DNA of 64,000 bases from Mallotus nudiflorus (lineage: Eukaryota > Streptophyta > Magnoliopsida > Malpighiales > Euphorbiaceae). The stretch is from the NCBI GenBank assembly GCA_947683625.1, contig CANTUR010000145.1, positions 4,543,501-4,607,500 of the forward strand, given 5' to 3'. Numbering within the stretch: the stretch's first letter is position 1; every line of letters starts with the position of its first letter. Positions 20,601 through 33,059 of the stretch are shown here, in pieces. A program made the translations under genes and the position numbers. Below the pieces are notes generated by a model, which worked only from the letters and a program-made list of their open reading frames with translations, had not been told where the DNA came from and searched no databases.

Positions 20601-21634
20601 ATAACCCTAATTTAATTTAAATGCATGTACGTATATGTATTTTATTGACACTTTAAAATCATGCATGAACTCATGAAAATTCATAAAACTATTTAAAATA
20701 ATTAATATTTAACTATTTACGTCTTAATTTCCCCGAAAATAAAATTTCTGAGAAAATTTTACGTAAATGACTTTAAAATAATTAAAAATGACTTTAATAA
20801 ATAACAAGCTAATTAAATAATCAAATATATATATATATTAACACTGCATATCCCGATGCAGTTTAAAATTATTTAAAAATCGGGATATATAAGATTGATG
20901 TCAGGACATCAATATTGGATTAAGTGATTAGACTGCAGTTGTAACTCGATTAAGCTTATTCTTAGGACGGTAGTCATTTGGACTAAATGAGGCAAAAGGC
21001 TATTAGAATTTGATGGTTTAGGTGTTCTACCAAAATTCCACCTAGATTGATATTTGTTTGATCTCGTGTTAACATTTTATACTAAAGTGAATTGTGATTT
21101 TGAAAGGTATTTTTTATCTTAAGAATATTTGAGAAAAGTAAAGGATTTAATATTTATATTTGTATTCATTTTATTTTATTTTATCTTTAAAAAGGGATTT
21201 CAAAAATGCTTTCAAACCAGCATGTATTTCATAAAATTGATTCATTCAGTGAGATCTGATTCCCCTCAATTTATTTTTTTAATACCTCACAGTCAGTCTG
21301 CCAATAGTCACCATCTGCACCAAGTTTCTTCTTTACCTGTTGGTTTATGTATGTTTAATTGATTTTTGTATTGTATTATCGTACTTTAGATACCATAATA
21401 GTTGAATATGAACTTCTATCATTTGTATTGTGGATTATTTTAAAATTGTGATACTAATGTATTTGGAATATTGTCTTCTGTAGTTGATATTAATGGATTT
21501 ATTTTGATATTATTGTTCTGTTAATTGTTTTTAATTTGTGAAATTTTTTTAAGGCTTACTACGAGTTTCAGATGCATTTTTACATTTCCCATTCCCTAGT
21601 ACTAGTTATGTACCTTCTGGTTTGGGTCGTGACA
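15414..21634 (+). repeat. diverged Tekay-type solo LTR (15414-17554 and 20897-21634)
   Basis: It starts TGTAAAGACG, ends GGTTTGGGTCGTGACA and is flanked by ACAAA at 15409-15413 and 21635-21639. Without the inner insertion it is about 2.88 kb. It has the C/T-rich leader (about 15640-15957, donor-like CAGTAAGT), acceptor-like CATACAG near 16832, the CTCTAC hairpin, the CCTAGTG/CACTAGG hairpin (17395-17413) and a decayed twin stem-loop (about 17455-17550). TA and ATT microsatellites lie at 15528-15594. No internal coding sequence is present, so it is a recombined solo LTR. Confidence 0.88.
17555..20891 (-). repeat. Tekay-type solo LTR nested in the 15414-21634 LTR
   Basis: Left boundary TGTCTTCACCCAAAAC is the reversed LTR end. 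The right boundary is next to the reversed LTR start (TATATATCCCGA on the minus strand). AGATT at 17550-17554 and 20892-20896 is the target duplication. All LTR blocks are present in reverse: twin stem-loops 18235-18333, multi-stem element about 18830-18890, hairpins 18980-19080, leader block 20120-20400, U3 hairpin 20843-20862. An AAT microsatellite is at 17655-17692. Confidence 0.92.
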
Positions 21635-21639
21635 ACAAA

Positions 21640-22016
21640 AATTTGAGAAAAGTTTACAATTAAGTCAAAAATGTCTTATAATCAAGCCTTTACAAATTTA
21701 ATTTCCATTTATTGGAATTAATTGAGGATTTTTGAAAGAAATAAATGAGTATATGAAATAGACTCATTTAAGGAAGGATATATATTGCCAAAATTAAAAT
21801 AATTAATTTAATGAATGTTTCATTAATTAATTATTAATTTTGCAAAATAGGAAGAATTAATTAAAAAAATTAAGAAGATCAAAGTAATTTTAAATAAACA
21901 TCATATGTTTTAACAAGAAAATAAAGTTTCGAAAAGGTATATATATATAAAATATCAAGTGAACATTTATCATATACCAAAAATAAACATAAAGAAAACT
22001 CAAAGGACTATCAAAA
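21640..22016. other. Sirevirus spacer between pol and env-like ORF
   Basis: AT-rich sequence that follows the pol stop on the minus strand; its other part is 14977-15413, across the inserted solo LTR. No coding potential was seen. Confidence 0.6.
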
Positions 22017-25000
22017 TCAAGATATACTATGACCATCAATCATGCCAAGTTCATGTTTAATGAAATTCAATCTCCTTTTATTAAGAGGTTTGGTGAAGAT
22101 ATCTACAAGTTGATTATTTATATCAATAAATTCAAGTGAGATAAAACCAATTTGAACATGATCACGCAAAAAATTATGTCGAATGTCTATATGCTTAGTT
22201 CTAGAATATTGAATCAGATTCTTGCTAAGTTTAATAGTACTTGTATTGTCACATTTGATTGAAATGTGATCAAGTTTTATACTATAGTCCAACAATTGTT
22301 GTTTTTGTTATAAACTTACGAATAATAGAGACTTGTTATAATATATTTAGCTTCAGCAGTAGACAAGGCAACCGAAACTTATTTCTTGCTAAACCAAGAA
22401 ACTAAACACTGTCATAAAAATTGACAAGTTCCAAAAGTGCTTTTTCTATCTAGTAAACTACCAATAAAGTCTGCATCAGAATAACTAATTAAGACAAAGC
22501 AAGAATTCCTATGATACCAAAGGCTTAAATGCATTGTACCACAAAGATATTTGAAAATTCTTTTAACATCATTCAAATGAGACTCTCTAGGATAGATTGA
22601 AATCTAGCACATAAGCAAGTAGTAAACATAATATTGGGTCCACTAGTAGTTAAATAAAAAAGGGATATGATCATACCTCTAAATCGCTTTTCATTAACCA
22701 GTTTGCCATTCTCATCCTTATTGAGTTTGATTGTGGTGCTCATTGTAGTTTTGCTTGTCTTAGCTCCATCCATGCAAAAACTTCTTGAGAATGTCTCTTG
22801 CATATTTGGTTTGATTGATAAAAATCCCATCTTTTTATTACTTGATTTAAAGTCCAAGAAAGAGCTTGAGTTCTCCCATTATACTCATTTCAAATTCTCC
22901 TTGCATTAACTTGGAGAATTTCTCACACAAGTAATGGTTAGTAGCACCAAAAATAATATCATCAACATATATTTGAACAATTAATAAATCATGCTTGGAT
23001 TTCTTTATGAAAAGAGTCATGTTAACTTTTCTTTTAGAGAAACCTTTCTCTAGTAAAAAGTTGCTCATTCTTTCATACTAAGCTCTTAAAGTGTATTTCA
23101 ATCTATATAATGCTTTTGACAATTTAAAACATGATTTGGAGAATCAAAATTTTCAAAACCAGGAGGTTGCTCAACATATACCTCCTTTTTAAAGAAACCA
23201 TTTAGATATGCACTTTTAATATATATTTGATAAAGTTTAAAATACATGAATAATGAAAATGCAAATAACATTCTAATAGCTTCTAACCTTGCAATGGGGG
23301 TAGAGGTTTCATCATAATCAATGCGTTCTTCTTGATTATAACCTTTAGCTACTAGTCTAGCTTTATGCCTAATTATGACACCTTGTTCATTCATCATATT
23401 TCTAAACACCCATTTGGTGCTTATAATAGGATGATGTTTTGGTCTAAGAACTAAGGTCCAAACCTTATTTCTCCCAAATTGATTTAACTCTTCTTTCATA
23501 ATAAGGAACTAAAATTCATCACTCAAGCCATCATTAACATTTTTGGGTTTAATTTGAGAAAAGAAGGCTAAATTAACAATTGACTTTAATTTAGATATAG
23601 TAGTTACCTTTTTTATAATGTCACCTATAATGAGTTCTTGAATTATCAATCCTTTAGAAGTTCATCTTTTAAGGTAGGTTGAGATATCCCCTCATTATCC
23701 TCCTTACTTGGATCTTTAAGTTCTAAAGGCTTACTAGTGTTTTCTTATTGTGTATCCAAAATCTCATTGTAACCTATAAAATCATCAATACTACAAACAT
23801 CCTTTCTAGGATCAATTGAGTTTGATTCATCGAATACAACATGCATTAACTCTTTAACTATTAGAGTTCTCTTATTAAAAATTCTATATACTTTACTAGA
23901 AGTAGAATAGCCTAGGAAAATTCCTTCATTGTCTTTGGAATCAAATTTTCCAAGATTATCCTTGGTGTTTACAATAAGGTACTTGCATTCGAATACTCTT
24001 AAATATAAGATTTTAGGTTTTCTATTGTTCCATAGCTCATAAGAAGTTTTATTTAAAATTGGTCTTTTAAAAAATCATTTTGAAATATAACAAGATGTGT
24101 TAATCACTTTCATCTAAAAGTATAGAGGCAACTTATACTCATAAAGCATTGTTCTAGCCATTTCCACAAGAGTTCTATTTTTTCTTTCTACTACCCCATT
24201 TTGTTGAGGAGTTTTAGGAGAAGAAAATGTATGTGAAATACCATTTTCATTATAGTAGTTTTAAAAAAATTCATTTTCAAATTCAGTTCCATGATCACTT
24301 CTAATAGAAGAAATACAAACCTTTTTCTTTTGGAACTCTTTTTGTAAAATTTTCAAAAGCTTTAAATGCATTGTTTTTATGAGCAAGAAAATGTAACCAA
24401 GTAAATCTAGAGTAATAATCAACTAATACATATGCATATTTCATTCCACTGAGACTAGCAACTCTAGTTAGTCCAAATAAATCCACATGTAGAAGTTTAA
24501 GAGATATAGAAGTAGAAACTACATTTTTAAGCTTAAATGAGGACTTGGATTGTTTTTCTTTTTGACAAGCATCACAAGGTTTATCCTTAATGAATTCAAT
24601 CTTAGGTAAACCAATCACAAGTTCATATTTACAAAGATCATTTAAAAGCTAAAAATTTGCATCTCCTAACCTTCTATGCCATGTCCATGTGTCATGGGAA
24701 ATTGACATTAAGCATTTTGTATCTTTGCTATCAACCTTGTTCAAGTCAATAATATAGATATTATCTACTCTTTCATCATTAAAAATTACTTTATCTTTAT
24801 TAAGACTACTAATAAAGCAATTTCTAAGATAAAAAGTCACCTTATTTCCCATATCACATAATTGACTTCTAAGAAAATTATGTTTAAGACCATCAACAAA
24901 CAATACATGATGTATAGATAAGGATTAAGGGTTATCGATATCTCTAATGCCTACTATCTTTTCTTTGACATTGTCTCCAAATGTGACACGTCCTCCATCC

Positions 25001-25693
25001 TTTCCATCGAGGTTGTTGAATTGCTCTTTATCTCCCATTATGTTCCTTAAACATCCATTGTCAAGATACCATTTTCTTTTGTTCTTGTGGATTTCAAGCA
25101 CACCTACACAAAATAATTTAAGTGTTCTTTTAAACCCAAACCTTTCTTAGTCTATGTTATTTAGTTTCAAAATAATATGAAGGGAGTAAATTCATGTGTA
25201 GTATTCTATAGAAGCACACATTATTGGTATGTCCTTTGATCATGCAATATGAACATATGACATTTTCAAATTTAATTTTTCTAGGATGATATGCTTTCCT
25301 AGTATATGAAACATACTTTTTATGTTTTGGTGTTGTGTGTCTCCTATTATTTTGAGTCATGGTATGAGACACACATTAGCAATGGCAATGTGTATTTTGA
25401 TAGGTTTTTATAACATGTTTATGTGCACTATATTGTGTGGTATGCTTAATATAATTGTGTCTAGTGTACATATAATCATGCTTAGGTTAAGGTGCTCTAG
25501 TTTGAGCCTTACCTCTTTGTGTTAATGAAGGGTAAGTCTTATGAGACTTTCCCTTGTTGTTTAATGCATGAAATCTTTTAGCTTTGAAAGCTTGAATCTC
25601 ATTTGGTTTAGAGGTAGAAGGAGTGGAGTCATGTAAGGCTTTAATAAAATTAATATATGATGATGAAGGCATTCCATTTTTATATTCAATTCC
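22017..25693 (-). pseudogene. pol: Sirevirus pol remnant (zinc knuckle, protease, integrase, RT, RNase H)
   Basis: On the minus strand the order is: CCHC knuckle CSYCMIKGHTNNVC (about 25270-25220); protease segment WYLDNGC (about 25060), where the usual D-S-G reads D-N-G; GAG-pre-integrase segment WHRRLGDANF (about 24660); integrase with CDACQKEK (24560), SDHGTEFE (24290) and TPQQNGVVERKNRTL (24200); RT with STKWVFRN (23400) and YVDD (22960); RNase H ending near 22017 with TKPLNKRRLNF. Stops and frameshifts separate nearly every domain. Copia order and sequence fit Sireviruses. The 5' end is cut by the 12.1-kb insertion at 25694-37819. Confidence 0.88.
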
Positions 25694-25698
25694 ATGGG

Positions 25699-27938
25699 TG
25701 TAGACGGTGAGGTTTAGCATGCGCTTAAGATGTTATCAACCATGATGCTGTTTGAGCTCAGGGCTCTAGAGAACATACTAACCATTGTCACAAAGACATA
25801 GCATGGAGATCAAGAGTCGCCACCTAGGGTAATAATTTGGAAAAATAAAAATAGTGGTACTCGATTCTCTAAAAGAAAGGTAGCACCACAACTAGGAGAT
25901 TTTGGACACATAATACCAACTTCTTTCAGTCTTGTATTTATTTAGAATTTTTTATAAATTACTATGTTATCCTCTATTTACATGCAATTTCATATAAATC
26001 CTTATTTAAAATAATTAACTCAAGGCAAACTAGTCATGAAAATACATGTAAACAATGCATTCATTTAAATTCATAATCCCTAAGTTAGTCTAATCTATAT
26101 TGATTTTAATTAAATGAGCTAAATCTATATGATTTAATTTACTAGTGGGCCTAAAGACTAATGGGCCTAATTACTATTTAATTTTAATTAAGTGAACCTA
26201 AGTCTATTTATTTTAATTCTAAGAGTGGGCCTAAATCTACAAATTATAAAGTATTTAAATTAGTGGGCCTAATTCTACATGTTTTAATTCTAAGGTGATC
26301 TTAAATCTACAAGTTATGGAAAAGGCTTTTATTTAATAGGTTAAGTCTAAATTAATTAAATTAAATTAGGTGGACTTATATCTAATTAACTAAATGGGCC
26401 TAAATTATCTCTAACCTAAATCTAGTTAATTATGGGCCTAAAATGAATTTCAATTAAAATCTAGACCTATTAAATGAAATGGACGAATAAAACACTACTT
26501 AAACCTAAAATTATTTAAATGGGTTTGAGCCTAATATGGGTCTAGGGCCCAAAACACATAAAAAGAATAAACAAGCCCAAAAATGATTAAAAAAATAAAA
26601 AAAAACAAATAAAAAGATAAACTAATTATATTATTTTATCTAAAAAGACCCTAATTTTAATTAACATACAACCTAATTCCTCCATTTATTTTAATTAGGG
26701 TTTACCAAATTGAACTAATTTACTAATTAATTTTTTTAAGAATAAGAGAACTAAATTTTCAATATTCCCACTATTTGAGCTATTACAAAATCTACTAAAA
26801 TAATAAAGAAAATAAAATTAAAATACAACCCTTAAGAAGACAAATTAAACAAATTCAAAACCTAATAAAATAAAATAAACTAAACAGAGCCAAATAAAAT
26901 TAAATTGGGATCTTGGCTCTTGGCTTTCATTCTTGGATTCTCTGTGAGTTTCGTTAGTTCAATCATGTTTTCATCACCAGAATCATGAAACACAAAGAAT
27001 AAAAAAAAGAAAATAAGATTAAAATTAATGAACAAAGAAAATAAAATAATGAAAATAAAATCTGAATAAAAAATAGAAATAATAAAAAGTAAATAATGAT
27101 GTAAAAGAAAGAACTAATAAAAAGAAAGGAGTAAAAGATGAGTAATACTATGCAGATGCTGTTTGAATGCCCCTCAAACTGGGATTTCACCATTTTGAGA
27201 AAATTGACTCTGCACTTTCTTGATTTTTGAACTTTTTAAAAGAACGTACTTTATTTATTTTAAAAAAAGGGTTTTAAAATGATAGTACCAGGTTAGGTCT
27301 TCTTTTTTTTTTCTCAATCAACTTCTATTGCAATAGTTGATTAGGGTTTTTTTTACCCAGTTTTCCCCCTTTTTTTTCTTCTTCTCTGCCAATCTTTTCT
27401 TTTTTATATCTCGTTTCTAAGCTAACTGCTTACGTGATCACAACAGCTTTGATATCTCCCTTCCTAAAAAACAAGATAAAAATTTTAACTTCAAAAAAGA
27501 AGATTATACGCGTAAGAGACGCGTACTGGACCGAAACCTATAGATTAATACTCAAATCAATTTATTTATAAATTAAATTTGGACCAATCACTATGAGAAA
27601 AAATATTTTTATTGAATTTTTTAGCACCTCGGCATTCCAAAATCTCGATCGACATTGTATAATGCTTATTGGCGTTGTGTAATGTCAATTGGTGTTACAT
27701 AATGTCGATGGCCCATCGACATTATGTAATGTCGATTGACATTATATAATGTTGGTTGCACATGTTCAATATACCCCTGCAAAATTCAATTTTTTATAAT
27801 TAAACCCAAAAAAGGTTGTAATTTAGTCCTTAAAATCACAAAACTTAACACTATAGGTCAATTTTTTTTATTAAATTGTCATTATAGAGCCTTTTGTCTC
27901 ATTCATGCACAATTGCATCTTGAAATTGAGTGCTGAAA
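25699..27938 (-). repeat. 3' (left) LTR of the Ogre/Tat-like element
   Basis: It begins TGTAGACGGTGAGG and aligns throughout with 35592-37814. The clean right-hand terminus GTGCTTACA is decayed here to GTGCTGAAA, so the inner boundary is approximate. It includes six copies of TGGGCCTAA within about 26140-26440 and an A/T-rich second half. Confidence 0.82.
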
Positions 27939-28054
27939 TTTATCTTCCTTTGTCATTATTTGCTTGACAAATTATGGCAAAGCAATAGAAGCACACAATT
28001 TTGAAGGAAAGAATTAGGGTACTTAATTGTATCCTAATCGATGGATTAATGCTT

Positions 28055-28700
28055 AAATTGCTGTGCAATTTTTAAGTAAAATGTTATGTTTAGCATGCTT
28101 CATTATATTTCTTATAGAACATCTAGTGAGATATATGCAAATGAGTTTTGCTATATTCCCTATGGGACGTTTAGTGTTTCTTGATTTGAGAACATGTTAT
28201 AGCTCTTGTGAAACGTCTAGCAATAATACTATAACTACTATGTAATGTCTAGTGAATTGCACCATATTCCCTTTGAGATGTCTAGTGATAATAGATTTCA
28301 TTAAATTCCCTATGAGACATTTATCAAAATATATGTAATGATTCTCGCTATATTCCCTATGGGACATTTAGCGATTTATGATTTTTTGTAAAAAAAACAT
28401 GCTATAGTTCCTGTGGAACGTCTAACAATCTATGATTTAAAATTTTGCTATATTCCCTGTGGGACATTTAGTGATTCGTGATTTGAAAAATGTGCTATAG
28501 TTTATGTGGAATGTCTAGCAATGATATCATAACTAATGTGTAGTGTCTAGTAGATTAAGAGATTTGAAAATTCATATTATAACTGCTTTGTAGCATATAA
28601 CATATTGAATTTGAAATTCATGTTATGATTACTGAGTAGTGCATAATGAAATAATATGAAATTTATGTTACAACTACTATGTGGTATATAACAAAACAGA
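28055..28700. repeat. degenerate tandem repeat (ATTCCCTATGGGACRTTTAG units)
   Basis: Units such as GCTATATTCCCTATGGGACG, ATAGTTCCTGTGGAACGTC and ATAACTACTATGTAATGTC recur with irregular spacing and decay rightwards. They have no coding capacity. Confidence 0.65.
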
Positions 28701-28959
28701 TCTAAAATCGTTGACAAAAATGATGATGCATGTAACATGCAAAAATCGAATTCTGTAATTATATTATGTATTATGCACTTTACAAAGGATTCAAAATTTT
28801 AATACAGACTAACTATGTAATTAATGATTCTATGAATTATTAATTAATGATATGAATTTCATGAGTTACTTATGAATAGACCAAATTGTAAGGAAGAAAT
28901 TTGGACTTAAATGCAAACAAAGTTAAAGGACTAAAGTGGATGTTTGCCACTTTAATATA

Positions 28960-29745
28960 AACTTTGTATTTTGCTGATTTATTATTTATTCCCTTATCCC
29001 TTTCATTACTTACTGATTATGCTACAATCCATAATTGCTCACGATTAGCTATAACCCTTTTATTGCTCACTGATGATGCTACAATCCATAATTGCTTACG
29101 ATTAGCTGCATCCCTTTTATTGCTCACTGATGATCCTGCAATCCATAATTACTTGTGATTAGTTGTAACCCTAACATTTCTCACCTTTGATAATGCTACA
29201 GTCCATAACTGCTCGCTGATGATGTTGCAATCCATAATTGCTTGCAAATTGACTGCAATCCTTTCATTGCTTGCCTTTGATGATGCTACTATCTATAACT
29301 ACTTGCTAATGATGCTACAACCTATAACTTCTTGCAAATTGACTACAATCCTTTCATTGCTCACCTTTGATGATGCTATAGTCCATAACTGCTCCTTGAT
29401 GATGCTATAGTCCATAACTGCTCGTTGATGATGCTATAGTCCATAACTGCTCGTTGATGATGCTACAACCCATAATTGCTTACAAATTGACTGTAACCCT
29501 TTCATTGCTTGCCTTTGATAATGCTACAGTCCATAACTGTTCACTAATGATGTTGCAACCCATAATTACTTACAAATTAACTATAATCCTTTCATTGCTT
29601 GTCTTTGATAATGCTATAGTCCATAACTACTCGTTGATGATGTTGTAACCCATAATTGCTTACTAATGATGCTACAATCCACAATTTCTTATGATTAGTT
29701 GCAACCCTTTTATTGCCTGTCTTTTATGCTATAGTATATAATTGC
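28960..29745. repeat. 29-bp minisatellite with a 90-bp higher-order unit
   Basis: The basic unit is 29 bp (GATGATGCTATAGTCCATAA plus CTGCTCGTT), clearest in four consecutive copies at 29369-29484. A longer marker, CTTTCATTGC, occurs at 29261, 29351, 29499 and 29589: spacings 90, 148 (90 plus two 29-bp units) and 90. The short frames open across it are by-products of the repeat. Confidence 0.8.
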
Positions 29746-32700
29746 TCGCAATTTTTATCTTTGGTTGTTTGAGTCGAATGCTTTGAATTCTTTATGCTAA
29801 CTGATTAGCATTTTTGCTAACTGACTTTGAATTTTACTATGTTAACTGATTAGAATTTCTCTTTTGACTAATTTCAATTCCATTGTGTTAACCATCTCTA
29901 CAAGTTGGGTGCACTTCCTTTGGATTTGTAATTCCTATATATTTATTGAAGTTAGTTTCAATCATGATGAATGTACAAAAGTACATTATAATGTTTAAAA
30001 CTTATGAGAAAACTCATCATTTTTTGATGAGATAGTGTGCACTCAACGAATCTCACTATTTTTAATTTTTATAAATATCAATTATTTGCCATTTACAAAG
30101 GTCAAAGGCATCATTAACCATCTTATGCTGAGAGCATATCTTTTACCAAGTGAAGAGTTTACTTCTAAACCTAATTTTAGAGAGAATTTTCTAAGCAAAA
30201 CTCTTGGAATTTGAGCATAAAAAAATTGAATTCTGAGTATCAAAATAATTTTTGAGTTATTTTTCTGCATTTCTCCCTTATCCGAGTATTCCCCCGCCTT
30301 TCTAATAATACTCAGCATGGATACTATTAGAAAAGTCCTTTGGATACTCTTACTCTTATAGTGCATTAGAATACATTATGCTTGCTCTTATTTTTTATTC
30401 TCCTCTTAGTATTCCCCTACCTTTCTTATATTACTCAGTATCAATACCATCAAGGGATTTTGTACTCGTACGCATTTCTGAGCATTAGAGTAGATTATAT
30501 GCACATTTATCATTCGAAAGACTAAAATGATACTTTAAAATTCAAGCAATTTATGCTTCATGTCTACAGATTTTGTTTTTGCACATTCTTCCCCTCGTTT
30601 GGGTGCAAAGCAAGCATTAGATTGATTAGAGTTTATAAACACTTAACATAAAGCTGCTAACTAATCATCTGAATTCCACAAGGCTAATAAAAAAGCCATT
30701 ATGATCAAAGGTCATGAGATAGGCTTTTCACACATGATCTTATGAAGTGGATGAATTTACATTTAATTTATGAATTTTATGATTGAGATGGTACTTTATT
30801 ATAGAATCTAAGGAAATAGAGTTTTGTTACTTCCTTTTTATTATCTTGATGAGTGTTTGCCATGCAAGATGATACTTCTAATAAATGATTAGCATTTGCA
30901 ACCTTTCCCATTCTTATTGATGTATCATTTCCTTTCCCTTTCTTCATTCTCTTTTCATTTTTCCTTGTATAAAATACCATAAGTTAGTATGGTCTATTTG
31001 TAAGTGAAGAGATTTTATTAAAATGCAATGTTATTCTTTTGCATTCTTCCTTTTTAATTATGGTGATGATGTCCCTGATCACAAAGATCAAGATGCTCCA
31101 CCATTTAAGTTATGGCTTTAGATTGCATTTGTATTCCTGCCATTCCATTAATGCTATGGTAGAGGGCTTTATTCCTCTTCTTGATATCTCCTTTAAAAAA
31201 GGTTTACGAGTGAGAGATCTTATTTCATGATCAAATAATTTTTTAGAGTGCATTCATTTTAAGTTTTGAGTGCATTCTTCCCTTCTATAAGGCCAATGAA
31301 TGTATCGCTGACATGTTGAACCTTCTCATTACTATATTCCATACCCTACACTGGTCTAATTATTGTAGAGAGATATTCCAAATGATGCTTTAGATGAGGC
31401 TATGGAGATGGATTTTGAATTCTAAGGAGCTTAAATGTCCTATTCAGCCTCTTGAGGTCACAAGGGTAATGCTTTTATAAGTATCACTATCAGTGATATT
31501 CCCTTACTATATGGGCCCATTAGGCTCCTGAGGTCTAAAGTCCCATTGAGTATCAGGTTCACCTTGTTAATGCTACCCTTTTCCTTTCAGATGCTTTACA
31601 TGTGCACATTCTGACTACCTTTCTGCATTCTTACAACACTAATTTTGAATATTAATAGCAAAGTATTTACACAATCTTGCCTAGGCTTAAAGACTTTATT
31701 ATGCAAAGCAAGTATTTCACAACATATGTATGCAAGTGTATGCATATTATGTATGACATGCATGATCCTAATAGGTCTCCTGTTTGGAATAGAGCTATGT
31801 TGCTAATCTTGGAGTGTAAGAATGAGGTGCCTCATTAGTAGCCTATAGGTTTGAGCATTAAATGTCTTATTGTTGGTACTTCTGATGTCAAAGCCTCTGA
31901 TATAGTTTGTCAAATAGATGACCATGCTAGCAAGTGGGATCCATGGCTCCATATTGGAGCTTGTGATTGACCGATGCACTATTAAACTTTTCCTTTTGCT
32001 ATTTCTTTTGCTATATGATACTTGATGTATTTGTATGCTTCTTTCTTCCCCAAGATCTTTTATAATGGCTCTTATACTTCAGTGTTCCTTCTTTACTTTT
32101 TGAATTCAGACTTACTATTCTGTAATTTGCCCCTAGAATTACATTTTTCCTCCAATTTTATTCTGGATTCATTCACACTATTCTAGTAATCTTTTTTAAT
32201 ATGTAAGAGACCTAGTTCGTTCACTGCTGTTATTAATCATTTAACTTACTAACCCTATTAGTTACAATCTCATGCATTAAAGATGCAAAGGAGTGGGCAA
32301 ACTAATTGAAGTGATTTCTTAATGATGAAATCAACTAGACTTCCACTTCGGAGGACTCTTGAGCAAAATATGAGGCTTGATGTTGGTGCAATGATTGATG
32401 ATAGTTACAAGGCAGGAGTTGTAACACAAGTTATTGAGCCATTTAAATTCCCAATGCACAAGGTGATACTAAGCTTATAGACAAAATCATAAAAGGGTGG
32501 TAAAAAAGAAAACATAACTATAATAGTGATCTCATAGCTCTGATATAGCTTTCATTATGTATTGTCTTTCTATTCAGATACTTATGTAGTATGATAAAGA
32601 TGAATATGCGATATTTGAACAAAAATTACAAATTCAATTTTTCTCATTCATTAGGGAAAAAATGAGAACATTTATTACATCACATGGTACAACTCCTGTT

Positions 32701-33055
32701 ATCAGCCAATCCTAAAAATTTTTCTCTCTAATTTTTACCTCATTATTCTTTTTTCTTTTTTTCTCCTTTTTTTATCATTCTTTTTAATTTTTCCTCAAAT
32801 TTCCTATCTTCAGAAGTTACATCATGTGATATATGAATGTTCTTTGAATTTGCATTTGTGCCCATGCTGAATAAATCCAATTAAATCAAATTTTTACATC
32901 AAACATGCAGATATGATCAATATCATAATGCACAGTACCATTAGGATGACAATATATATGCAAGCATGATTATAATTCATATCATTGATCACTAAAATAA
33001 ACAAGTTCTAAAGAAACTAAAGTTTTATTCAAAGAAGACAATAAGAAAATTTATT
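29746..33055. other. non-coding interior of the Ogre/Tat-like element
   Basis: I found no retroelement domain on either strand. It contains a duplication of about 125 bp (around 30282 and 30407; shared words GAGTATTCC, ATACTCAG, GCATTAGA) and A/T-rich simple stretches. Open frames here are short and unrecognised. Confidence 0.5.
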
Positions 33056-33059
33056 TCCT

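Noticed and set aside
28960..29745. CRISPR-like array
   Set aside because: Units are contiguous 29-bp tandem repeats without unique spacers, in plant nuclear DNA; it is a minisatellite.
29746..33055. Possible hidden pol in the Ogre/Tat-like element
   Set aside because: I saw no RT, RNase H, protease or integrase motif on either strand; a profile search could still change this.
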